From NCBI RefSeq assembly GCF_009017415.1, contig NC_092409.1, positions 310,001-374,000 of the forward strand: a stretch of 64,000 nt of DNA. The letters are read 5' to 3'. The position numbers were made by a program, and so were the translations under genes. The stretch is from Aspergillus flavus. Its lineage: Eukaryota > Ascomycota > Eurotiomycetes > Eurotiales > Aspergillaceae. Below the pieces are notes generated by a model. That model was not told where the DNA came from. It ran no database searches and saw only the letters and a list, made by a program, of their open reading frames with translations. Below, in pieces: positions 34,460-45,387 of the stretch (position 1 is the stretch's first letter; every line of letters begins with the position of its first letter).

Positions 34460-35267
34460 ATCACCCTTCTATGGCAACCCAATACAGTCAATGTGTATCC
34501 CATAACCTTGGAAGCAATTACAGCTTTCGAGGTCTTCCAAACTTTTCGGTTGCTAGCTTCTTATATCTTGGCCATCGGCCATACCCCCGCCTGCTCCGTC
34601 CCGTGAAAAGAGCTCATATCCACCCGTCCTTGTATTGAGCAACGGAAAAAGAAGAGGATCGGAGCTTTTTATGCATACAATCATGAGTGTGCGAATAAAA
34701 GGTCTTTCTAGCCTGACATTGAAGAATCCTATTCACCAAACGTGAGTACTGGCAGACGGTCGTAGCGGCGTTTGCCAGGGACACAGATATCAGTGTGTTG
34801 ATACCTGATACCTAATATAAAGTAGTTCCAAAGCCCTAAATACTCAATCTAAATTCTACGTGGTATGTAATTTCTCAAAGGACGACGACAATTAAGGGTC
34901 CATGACCTAGAGCGCACGTGACCCTACATGCAGTAGGATGACGTTGGCGATGGATGCCTGATGGGAGGCCTGAAATCTGCATGCATCACCCAATAAACCA
35001 GCATTCATGCGTGTCCCTCGTGTTTCTAATCTTGCCTGTCCGAGTATAGTTCGAACTCACTCCATCTGGTTGGTTGACTGTTCGTAAAAGCCCAAATCCA
35101 GAAGAGGGGTATGACCTAAACAAGGTGGCCTAACTCTTCCACGACCTTATATTTACTGTTGGGACAGCCTCGATTTGCATTCTTGAGAGATATCTCCAAC
35201 GATTGTTTTTGTTTTACTGATATCTCCTAATCCCTAGTCGTTCAGCAATTGATTACTATAGTCCAAT
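34460..35267. other. Intergenic, no gene seen
   Basis: About 800 bp upstream of the amidohydrolase. Pyrimidine-rich sequence around 35170-35260 precedes its ATG, as in many fungal core promoters. Confidence 0.5.
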
Positions 35268-36707
35268 ATGTCGGAGTCATATATCCTTATCAAAGGGGCA
35301 ACGGTGATCTCTGCGAAGGCAACCGGCGAGGAAGTCCGAGAAAACTGCGATATTCTCATCAAAAATGACCGGATTAAAGCCGTTGGCAATGATATCTCTC
35401 CTCCGGTGGAAGAGGAAGTAGTCACCATCAACGCGGAAAATTGCATCATAACTCCAGGCTTCGTCGATGGCCACCATCACATGTGGCAGCATCTCCTGCG
35501 AGGAATCACGGTGGACTGGTCTCTTTTTGGTTATTGCTGCCACCTGCGGACCGTCTACGGAAGCCTGTATGATCCAGAAGATGTTTACTTCGCCAATTAT
35601 GCCGCTGCGTTGAGTCTGCTAAACAATGGCGTCACAACTGTCCTGGACCACTCTCACATAATGAACTCGCCCGAACATGCTGACGCGGCAGTAAAGGGCC
35701 TCAAGGATGCTGCTATCCGAGGCACATTTTGCTATGGCTTCTACCAGAACCCTAAAGTACCTGGTGATATCGCCAGTATGGCAACCGACACGTTTGACAA
35801 AGCCGCTCGGATTAAAGATGCAGTCCGTGTGCGGGAGGAACATTTCTCAAATAATGATCCGAGTGTTTCACTTCTCACATTTGGAATTGCATTGGACGAA
35901 GCACCGATGCAAACTCGAGAACAGAATGTCGAGGGACTGGAGATTGCAAGGAAGCTGGGAGCTAGGCTAAGCACTGTGCACACTTCGGTGATATCGCATG
36001 GGGAACCAAAGGCCGAAATTGTCGAGCAGTTTGCTGATGCAAACCTGATGGGGCCAGACATCGTGTTTAGTCATGGAGGTTGGATGACCGATAGCGAGCT
36101 GGCTGCGGTGCGCAGTTCTGGGGCTGGTATTGTGGGAACGCCTGACACGGAGCTACAGATGGGCATGGGGTATCCTATCGTATGGAAAGCGAATGACCTG
36201 GGATGTCGGACGTGCCTTGGACTTGACATTACCTCGAATCAAGGTAATGATTTCTTGGCACAGATGAGGCTGGCGCTTCAGACTCAAAGAGCTCGTGAAT
36301 ATTCGAATACAGTACACAGAGAGGTCGGGAGAAAGACAGCAGACGTGCTACGCATGGCAACCCTTGGAGGAGCTGAGGTTATGCAGATGGAATCGTTGAT
36401 CGGATCTATCGTTCCCGGTAAAAAGGCGGACCTGGTGATTTTTCGTTGTGACGACATTGACACGGTGCCTGTTGCGGACCCTATCGGGAGTGTGGTCTTC
36501 CATGCGTCACCGAAGACTATCGACACTGTTATTGTCGATGGAAAAATTGTGAAACAAGACGGTCAGCTTGTGGGTGTCGATTGGCCGTCTTTGCGTGGTG
36601 AAATTGTAAACAGATCACAACGGCTGAGGAACCAAGCGGCTAAAGTCGATATGGAAAAGCCGGAATCAGAATTCCGCTCCATATTCGAGAAGGCCATGAA
36701 AGCGTAA
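35268..36707 (+). CDS. Amidohydrolase, chlorohydrolase/deaminase type
   Basis: Single exon, 479 residues, no signal peptide. The typical N-terminal beta-sandwich start (ILIKGATVIS, ENCDILIKNDRIKAVG) is followed by the metal site GFVDGHHHMW, a His in RLSTVHTS, a His in VFSHGGWM and an Asp in CLGLDITSN. The closing element IVPGKKADLVIF and the C-terminal return of the beta-sandwich are present. The order and length fit the atrazine chlorohydrolase, guanine deaminase and 5-methylthioadenosine deaminase branch of the amidohydrolase superfamily. In fungi these are mostly cytosolic deaminases or hydrolases of ring compounds; the substrate cannot be assigned. It converges on the NO synthase gene, with 347 bp between stops. 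Unrelated in subtype to the broken amidohydrolase at 4.8 kb. Confidence 0.88.
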   Translation: MSESYILIKGATVISAKATGEEVRENCDILIKNDRIKAVGNDISPPVEEEVVTINAENCIITPGFVDGHHHMWQHLLRGITVDWSLFGYCCHLRTVYGSLYDPEDVYFANYAAALSLLNNGVTTVLDHSHIMNSPEHADAAVKGLKDAAIRGTFCYGFYQNPKVPGDIASMATDTFDKAARIKDAVRVREEHFSNNDPSVSLLTFGIALDEAPMQTREQNVEGLEIARKLGARLSTVHTSVISHGEPKAEIVEQFADANLMGPDIVFSHGGWMTDSELAAVRSSGAGIVGTPDTELQMGMGYPIVWKANDLGCRTCLGLDITSNQGNDFLAQMRLALQTQRAREYSNTVHREVGRKTADVLRMATLGGAEVMQMESLIGSIVPGKKADLVIFRCDDIDTVPVADPIGSVVFHASPKTIDTVIVDGKIVKQDGQLVGVDWPSLRGEIVNRSQRLRNQAAKVDMEKPESEFRSIFEKAMKA

Positions 36708-37054
36708 ACGCCACAATAGCAGAGGCGTTAAGACATGAATGTTAAATGAATGATGGGTTCTATGATAGCAGTCTGTCTCCATTTTTCATACAGGGGTTAC
36801 AAAGCAATTTTCCATCGTAGGCTTGCGCTTTTCGGCAAAGGATACAACACCATTATATATTTTGACTTGCCCACAACATCTTCACATATTTTACAAAGAT
36901 TGGGGAAAAAAATAGAATAAATAAAAATAAAAATAAATAAATAATAAATAAAAACAAAATGAGAGCAAACAAAGAGCCATTTGACTGAGAGGCATGACGC
37001 CTGATAGTCTAATAGCAAGATGTTTCATAATTTTTCATGTGGAATATTACGTTG
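36708..37054. other. Convergent 3' region with A-rich low complexity
   Basis: Between two convergent stops. It holds an A-rich run at about 36904-36960 made of AAATAA-type units, probably part of both 3' ends. No gene. Confidence 0.5.
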
Positions 37055-40000
37055 TTAAAAGATCTCTTCCACGTAACGACGACCGAGACTCTGCCTCACA
37101 TCTCCACCGATCATGTCACTCAACTTCGCTGCCATATCATTAACCATTGCTTTTGCCCCGCAAACATAGATCGATCCATCCGTAATCTTAGCCAGGACGC
37201 TCTCTTTGTTGTCCTCAACGTAATGTTGAACCCTTCTCTTCTGCTTGTTGCTGGGTACCCGGAAGAGCATATCAATCAAACCATACCGCTCGGCAACAGC
37301 AAGTGTCTCCTCAAACAATGCTTCATCATGAGCCTTGAAGCCGACGAAAATGCTAATAGGGGGTGATTGAAACACGAAATCCATGCCTTGGGATTCTGCC
37401 TCCATAAGAACCTGTATCTTTTGCTGTAGTAAACTCCGAACCGGAGCAAATCCGGTCCCAGTGCAGATTGCGATGAGGTGTTTCTGGGAAGAAATAAGGT
37501 CTTGTCCCGGGACAATAGTGACAGGAGCGTATTTGATAGAATCGCCCGGCGCGATTGCTGACAGGAATTTGTCGCTGAAGCGCCCTCCCTTGTGGAGCCT
37601 CACCATGATTTCTACCAGGCCTTTCCCGACATACTTAGCAGAGGAGGCAACGGAAAATGAGCGTGGACGAAGCAGCGGCATATCAAGACAGACCTTCATG
37701 CGAAGATCATCTGTAATTTGCTGTAGGCCTGGAAGGCGCTCTAAGACTTCAAGGACTGTTCCATTCGTGTCCCATCTGTCCCCAGCTGGAAAGGCTTCGG
37801 GCAGCCATGCAAGGTCTTTGAACCTTCCTTCGAGGTCAATATAATGTTGGAAAAACTCGCCGTAGCTCAGAGACGGCATAGTAGTGTCTCTAAACGGTAC
37901 ACATTGGCTGGCGCTGCTGACTCCCAAAGCAGCAAGCGTCCTGGTAACCTGCTCTGACGTATTGTAGGGCAAGAGTCTCAGGTGACTCATCTCAATGTAG
38001 TCCATGTCACCCAGGTCCATGGTTATCATGACTATTCTTCCTTCTCCAGTCTCAGAAGGGGATTTACTCAGTAGCCGGCCTGTGTTAAATCCGGCCAGCA
38101 TCCTATGGTGTTCAAAACATTCATCCTCTGTTGATTCAGTTGCGACTTCATTGGCGCCTTCACCAGTTAAAGAATCCTTGACGAAGCTCCACCAACGGTT
38201 AAAAGCTTTCATGGGCAGTGCTTCCACTGCTGTGTTGCCTTTAGTAAGCCCCTTCGCGATCGGAATTCCGCCCACCGCTTCCATGAACTCGTGGAGTTTG
38301 ACGGAAGCCGCATTGAATGTAGGGTAGGCGCTGTCTCCAACACCGAATATCGAGTACTTGACTGCAAGTGCCCCATTGTACTCCATGACTCTATCCTTCA
38401 TAGCTGCTTCAAATTCAGCACCATTTGCAGGGAAGCGCCCATCACCAGTCGTCGACACTACCATTAGAAGTGGGTCCGAGGGCTTTATCTTCCGCAGGTC
38501 TAACAGATTCAGAATGTTGAAGTCCACTTGGAAACCACCTGGAAGCTCTTTAACTCGTCTTCGTAGCTTTTCGGTGAGCTTTAGGGCACTTGTACCGGTG
38601 CTGCTGTAATAAATATGCACCTTCTTTTTGGGGATAGTTGGTACCCCATTGGTAAGGTTCTTGGTGCCATTCTCGATACACAAGGAGTTTTGTACTGGTG
38701 TGATGTGTTCGGTCACCTATACATATTTAGTACGTAAGGACTGCAGTGAACGTGGATGAAGTAACCTACCCAGTCTTCCCCGACTTTCACGAGTCGGGTT
38801 ACAGGAGTCTTGACAACACTGCGCCGGCGGCGCCAGGACTTTACGGGATCAAGTCGATGCCTTGCTATCAGGGGCTTTGGCTGATAATTTGGAGCACCGC
38901 CACGGTGCCACACTGGCACAATGGAGCCCTGCGGTGGTGCTATCCAATACGGGTCAGAATTGAGGCGGTATCCGTACTTCGATGCATGTTCGTCGTCAAA
39001 CCGAGTCCAATCAGAGGAAGCAGCCAGGGTCCCGATGCAGGAAACGCCTTTCTGTAGGAAAGACCACCGAACTGCATAGTTCAGCTCCGCTTGTGCCCGT
39101 GACTACGTTTTATTAGCATGGCACTCATGTGGGACAAATGGACTGGGACTGGGAAGGGAACGTACCATCCACACGAGCTGTTCATAGTCTGGTAGGTCCT
39201 CCATTGCCTCGATCTCTGCGTATTCCGGATTTTTCTTGTAATTTTCAATATCGAACCCAAGGGCTTTCGCGACGTCAGGTAGAGTATTGTATCGAAATGA
39301 GTCGGCGAGATTACGGACACCGATCTCTGCGTCCATATACCTAAGCCCCACGTTAAAACATTCACACATATCACATCCATAAATGTTTGACATACCAGCC
39401 AATGAACGGCGCTGCGGTATACTGGACGCCACCAATATCAAACCCAAGCCTACTAAGGGCAGGAAATTGATACCACTTCAGACCAAGCTTCTGGAAATTT
39501 TCGAACCTCGGGTGGCGGATGTCGACCAGATCACGGAGCTCAGCTGGAACGTCGGCCCATGCAGGTGCGTCGCTTTCTGCCATAGCAACTATGGGTAGAA
39601 GATCCCACCGGCTCCTTGGCTCTGGTGGAACCCACCCAAGCTCAATGATGTCTTGTGTTAGCTCGACGTTACTAGGGTCCCCGAGAATAGAACCATCCTC
39701 TTGCTGGTACTGTATCATATGTTAGTTGCAAATCCTCATGAAAGTAATCACTGCAGATGCTTACACCAGCAAAATTGAGCAACTGTTTGCTCAAGAACAT
39801 CGGCCCTGTGCCACTAGTCGACCGAGGAGGGAACGCAAACACTGCAGGTACATCAGTATGGAAACTGTGGATAAGGAGAGTGTTAACACACCTGTCGGTC
39901 TGATCTGTCCCTTGTTGAATGCCTTGACAGCCTCTTCAATGACAGTCTTGACCATCCCAACACTGGTCGTAATGTGCCGAAGGTCGCATAAGCTATTTAA

Positions 40001-40459
40001 GTTAGTTTAGAAGACGGCTTCGAGGTAGCACTCAAGAATCACGTACTCTAGTTCCTTATAATGCGACCTCATGATACACTTTCGTGAGTTTTTCCACGCA
40101 ATTCGGATCCCATGCAAAAGCTCCTCAGAAGTCTGAGTCCAGGTCGCTGTTTTTCCAACCGTCTTAACTCCATCTACCATCATTGGTTCAAGAACCTCGG
40201 ACTCTTTCAGAGCCTTGAGGACATCAAGATGCCTCGCCGTGTACTGATCTTCTGTATAGACTCCCTCCTGCCGTAGTTGAGACAAGAAACCTAAGGCTTC
40301 CTGCTTGACCACCTCAAGAGGACGAGTCTCACCTACTCTTGGCTCATCTGAGTGAATCAACCTTCCGGCCTGGCAGAATTGTGGGGTACAACCAGTAGAG
40401 GCCAGTACTGGGTTATTCTTGATGATTGTCTGAAACTCGCATACTTGAGTTGACTGCAT
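37055..40459 (-). CDS. Nitric oxide synthase, haem domain fused to flavin reductase
   Basis: Seven exons: 40459-40047, 39992-39892, 39841-39765, 39709-39396, 39340-39166, 39102-38770 and 38716-37055. All six introns (50-63 nt) keep the frame, giving 1,024 residues. Oxygenase: the zinc motif CTPQFC (C24, C29), the haem-thiolate loop AWKNSRKCIM (C128), TVFAFPPRS, and the arginine-binding Glu in GWYMDAEIGVRNLAD. A basic linker (SWRRRRSVVK, about residue 445) sits where animal enzymes bind calmodulin. Reductase: FMN loop SSTGTS (509-514), FAD motif RPRSFSVASS (about 821-830), NADPH site ICTGTGFAPV (about 888-897). It should make NO and citrulline from arginine with NADPH and O2. The loop reads KCIM, not the usual RCIG. 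The start ATG at 40459 was chosen because the next upstream frame lacks an ATG. Confidence 0.92.
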
Positions 40460-43012
40460 GATGCTAAAAAGCCAGATCTTTCCAATTGTGGTTTTTGGGA
40501 AAAGAACAATGAAGACAGTCTGATCATATGTAAACAATTGTTCATCTCCTTGAACTTGGAATTTTATTATCTTTTCGGAGCGATGCTAGAAGGGGGATTT
40601 ATACCCAAGGGCAACACAAGACTGCGATCGGGAATCGACCATCTAATCCAGCACATTGCATGCCAAACTGCCCAGGAGGAAGTATAGAAACGATTGAGTA
40701 ATGGAAATCATGTTCAACGGCGTTGAATGGTCAATGTGTAGCGTGATACACCTACTATACTTTCGGTCAGCACCTTTGCCTCTTGAGGCATACCTACATA
40801 CTATTTCTCCATGTCAGGGTCATACCTGGCCTCCATAGGTCCATACCACATTGCATCACTCTGTGGAACAGTATACACTGGTGCCTACGGAGAATTGTCG
40901 GTTCGATGTACGGCAGCCGTTGGCGAGCATGAGTGCTCCAGAGACATTCCGTTTTAGTACATGGGAACCAGAGTGGTTGAGTTTCTCTTACTAATATTAA
41001 TAGTCTAATCCTAGTTCAAGTGGTATACCCATGTGGTTTACCTTGCAGTATTGCGCGTCTCCGCCACGTGATTTATTATACCCTGGGCCTTACATTTTCT
41101 TCAGAGACACTAGGATTAGGACGGTACTTGTACTCACGAGCTTTTGTAAATTGCCTTTGCTTCTACATTATATGAAACTGTCAACAGGCCCCAGACAAAC
41201 CGGAAACGCTTGAATTGCGTGCCTCATAGGGCGCTGTTCTAAGACCTTGCTGGACCAAGCTTCCATTCCCTCTCACATGCCCAGGGCACCGTACTCTTAC
41301 CCATAACTAGGGAAGGTAAAGTCGTTCGCATCAACCAAAGCTGCACATGAGTATTTCGGGATATGACTGGCGAATTGGTACCTTGTGATGGCATCATATC
41401 TTGGCCACGGGATACGAAAGTCCTGTAATGTCTGACGAAGAACAGAAAAAATTAGAAGAACAAGAAAAACAAACGACTTGGAATGCCAGTCTATCCCGCT
41501 TGGCACCTCAAATCAACACCTGACTTGAGCAGGTATATTAAACTAATCTGGGTTGTTTTAAAGGATAGACATTGGCCATTGACTAGCTGGCATATCCCAA
41601 GCGCTTGGCGTTGAATGAATGTAAAACCTTGGCATCAAGGTGGGTTTTGATAGAATGGTCTCATTAGTTAGTGGCGGGTGATCATCTTCCACTGGCTCGT
41701 GTCGTAACGGACCTACCCTTCATCAAGCGCCAAGCTGTCTAGTTCCAGTGTTCTAAAGCTCCTGGATACTCACTAGGTGCATGATCGACATGGCTAAAAC
41801 TAGTTAGGGTCGGCCATACGCTCCATATAGATACTCCATTGAATTCGGGGTAACGGGCCGTTCCGATGGCGTGCGAGGTGCCCACGGTGGGGATGGAAAA
41901 ATGCAGTTGCAAACTGTCTAGACTCCATGTTGCACGAACAACTCCTGTGGCTAGGAATGTTTCACTCTACATTATTCTCACAACGGACTATTCTTCGGCT
42001 CTGCCAAGAACTCCTCAGGCCATATCAGAATCGACGTATCCTCTCCGCTGGGCATACCACTAACAGCCTACCTGACTAGCAGGGCAGTTCTTGGCATCCT
42101 CTCCGCTTGTCGCGATACAAGGTAACATACCCAGCTCGGGTATGCATAGCTGAGGAAGTTTATTTCTTGGCGTTGCACGACTCCGCGGAACGGATGGAAG
42201 GAGACCTATTTATCCAGCCCTGACGAAGGAACCATGCATCTCCACAAGCCCTACCTTTAAACCCACCTCCCAATTTGCGGGATGTGTGCACTACTTTTCT
42301 TGGCATGTACCGGGGACAAGGGTCTAGCCCGTTATATCCCCTCTTTTAAGGACCCCAGATGGTGAAAATAGATTAAATTCAGGAAAGCCCAGGCTCGACC
42401 ACCGGACACAGGACCCTTCGGAATGCCGATCACATTCAGTTTGCGGAGACACGGACAGTGTTCGTCCGGTGATCACCGACGGATCAATAGAAGTGAGCAG
42501 GGATGTCATCCCACGCCGGCCAGGACCCCTATTCTGCGACATCCTTAGTGGACCCTAGAAATATGCAACGGGCCATGACGCCCCTGGCACTTCCTCCACA
42601 CCTGGCGGTATGTTCGGCGAACTTCGGGGTAATTATGAGTGTGGGTTATGCGGGGAGCTGTTAATCCTCTGCCTAATGTGATGTATTCATGGTTGAAATT
42701 CAACGTCGGAAGCAGGTACGTTATTAGGAGATCCTTGCAAGCTGATGACGCTTATGACAACCCCATGACCTTCATTCTGCAACATATACATTGAAATTTG
42801 CTGCCGAGGCATCATACTAAGATTCGTACGTCTTATCGTTACGCCGCCGTCAGCTATTATGTCTCACTGAAGTCAAGATGTTACAATTTCGAAGGGAGAA
42901 TAATGATTCATAATAACATTGAAAGAACCCGAAAATCCCATCTGATTGCTTGGAGAGAACAGCCAGTAACAGAAAGTCGACCAGAAGGATCATTTGATAC
43001 GACAAGACTGCA
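40460..43012. other. Long intergenic region upstream of NO synthase
   Basis: About 2.55 kb of normal composition. I looked for exons, tRNA and 5S genes and for repeats and can support none. Short frames on both strands (for example 41297-41506, 42324-42542) have no protein character. Confidence 0.4.
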
Positions 43013-43313
43013 TCAATTATGAGCATCCCAGCGGAACTTCAGAAATTCAGTGAGCAGACGGAGACTTTTCGTCTCGGCAAGTGAAGTACTATGCTCGGCA
43101 TGCGCAATTTGAAATCCACCTGGTTCCGAAGGGCCATGAGATACGTAGCCCGCATAGACATATTTGCCGTATCGTCCAATAGTCAACTGCTGTCGCCTTA
43201 GTCCGTACACGTACTTGGCTGGAGGGCTTTCCATATCCTCGGGCTTGGCTAGACAGTCTAGATTGATCGATGGACAAAGTGAATATATTGGATAAGCTGG
43301 CGCTGTGGCAAAC
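43013..43313 (-). CDS. Possible 3' exon of an unidentified gene
   Basis: An open frame of about 99 codons after a tatatag acceptor-like signal reads as ordinary protein: LDCLAKPEDMESPPAKYVYG, then QQLTIGRYGKYVYAGYVSHG. It ends in a stop at 43013-43015. The first ATG is at 43234, which alone would give 73 residues. No convincing upstream exon was found within 300 bp. It may be a terminal exon, a small gene or a fragment. I do not recognise the family. Confidence 0.3.
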
Positions 43314-43728
43314 TATATAGTGAGTATAATTAACAACCTCTTTTCTGCCAATGTAGAGGGCCCCGCTGTGCTTGGTACTTTTGTGCTTCAGCTGATATGT
43401 TAACTGGTGAAACCTGTAGTCAGCCAGCCCATCCTGCTACATCTCATTGGACCTTTAGCTATAACTATTTAGAAGCCGAATTTATGCAGATATATCCCAA
43501 TTTGGTTCCACACACATGAATACAAGGACTCTGGGCCACTATAATGGCCTGAATATTTTGCCTAGCTTTAGTGTGATTATGAAAGTTTTTTGGAATGTAT
43601 AGCATGTAGTTTATATGCTGCAGCAATCGACAATTGTTAAAGGGTTGGAATACTATATTGGTGGCAAATTTAATCTTTCTAATGAATTGCACTTCCCTCT
43701 ATCAATTTAATAGCGTGCTCCTAAGTTG
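43314..43728. other. Intergenic, no gene seen
   Basis: About 415 bp downstream of the glucanase. AT-rich around 43560-43720, compatible with 3' UTR. Confidence 0.5.
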
Positions 43729-45387
43729 TTACAGGATAGTGCAGCAACTGGTTGACTCGGGCTCTGGCGAAGATGGCCGCGTGTGCGTGTGCGAGGGCGT
43801 AGCTGTGGGTTCCACACCTCCTTCACCAGCCACCGGATTAGATGGACAAGACGTCCGCAGACCCTGTGACAACAGAGCCATCCCCTCCGGCTGCAGCTGG
43901 TCAAATTCCGCCTCCGCAGGCAGTGTACCAACATAGGCATTGAAATTGTAAATACCATACGGACATTTGTCAACGATGTCTCGCTGACTAACCCCGGAGA
44001 GAGTCTCGACAATGTTTCCGTCACGACGAACGCTGAAAGACTGTACACCCAGGCCCATAGGTACCGACCACTCGTGCGCACCTGCTGGTGCTTGGAACCT
44101 GCGTGTGTTTGACCCGGACCATACCTCCACGTCTGCGGGCTCCTTCAGCAGAGTGACAAGAAACACACTGTCCTCCATTGTGTCCGAGCCGTGTGGCCTT
44201 CCCCGGAACAAGTCCGGGCTTGTGATGTTGCCATTTTCCTGCATCGTTGTGTCGGTTGCGTCGCAATCGACCCACTTGGGCGTTGGGCGGTACCAGTAAA
44301 CTAGCCTTTCTTCATGGATGAAGTCATCTGGGTCGTGCACGCCCGCTTTATACGCCGCGATGAAGGGCTTAGCCATGTCCAACCAACCGTTGTGCGGCCT
44401 TTTGTTGCTGTATTAGTGCAGACTCGTCACTTGTTGGTGGTATTACTTACATGTCTATAGCCCACTTTGATGAACCATCATCTGTGTGGGGTGATGATAG
44501 AGGACCGACATAATGAGACTCGCCAAAGTCATTCCATGTGATGATCTCAACGAAGCGAGGCCCCAAAGCTAAGATTTCCCTCCATCGGCGGTACCAGAGA
44601 AGGTCAGACGGAAACACCCAGTTCTTACTATAGGGGACCTCTGTACCGAAATGTGTGAAGAACCAGGGGGAGACGGCTATTGCAAGTCAGTGAATACGCT
44701 TCCATAACAGCCCAAGTGGAAGACTAAAGAATACTGACGTGCAATATATGCCTTCCCATCAAGTGCTTGTCTATAGGCTTCGTCTCCATCCGCTACTGCG
44801 ACCTTCTGTCCCGCGCTCGGAGCTTTATTACAACCATTACTATCCCACGCCATCCAGTTCAGGGCTCCCTGGACATGATTAAAGTCTCCGTGGCCGGGAT
44901 GGAAGTTTGGGGCGAAGAAGATCTCGCATCCAGCAGCGTTCTGAATAGCACTAGGATCGACCCCATCCCCGCAAAATGATGATACAAACACTTTACCATC
45001 AACATTGAGTTGAGCAGGATGGTCAGCAAATTGGCGGACCTTGACTCCGACCTCTCTGGCCTGGCTGAAATGCCACCAATTAAAGTCGAACGAGATAAAC
45101 ACCTTCATGTCATTGTTGGCAGCAGACTCATAGGCGAAGCCCAGCTGGGTGTCGGTGTAGGAGTCGGTTCCGATGTTCAAGGCAAAGGCATCAATGCCAT
45201 ATTCCTTGGCTCGTTTCATGTCAGCGTCATAGTCACTGGCGTTTTGGCGGTTGCCGACCACGCCAACCTAGGTTACATTAGTGGCGGGTTCCTCAGTATT
45301 TTTAATGGATGAGGTACGTTCACATACTACGAAATGACAGAAAACGAGTCTGTCCTCGCAATTGACATCGAAAGTGGGTGACTGCAT
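43729..45387 (-). CDS. GH71 alpha-1,3-glucanase (mutanase)
   Basis: Four exons: 45387-45331, 45267-44739, 44676-44451 and 44398-43729, with introns of 63, 62 and 52 nt, giving 493 residues. Family features: DRLVFCHFVGVVGNRQ after the first join, YGIDAFALNIG, FISFDFNWW, SSFCGDGVD, FFAPNFHPG, PVSPWFFTHFG and VEIITWNDFGESHYVGPL. GH71 enzymes cut alpha-1,3-glucan, the mould cell-wall polymer, during growth, conidiation or autolysis. The first exon starts MQSPTFDVNC and has no signal peptide. Either this form is intracellular or the true signal lies in an exon I missed. The C-terminal region is Ser/Thr/Pro-rich (PTATPSHTHTRPSSPEPEST) and ends with paired cysteines. Start chosen as the only ATG before the first join. 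Confidence 0.88.
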
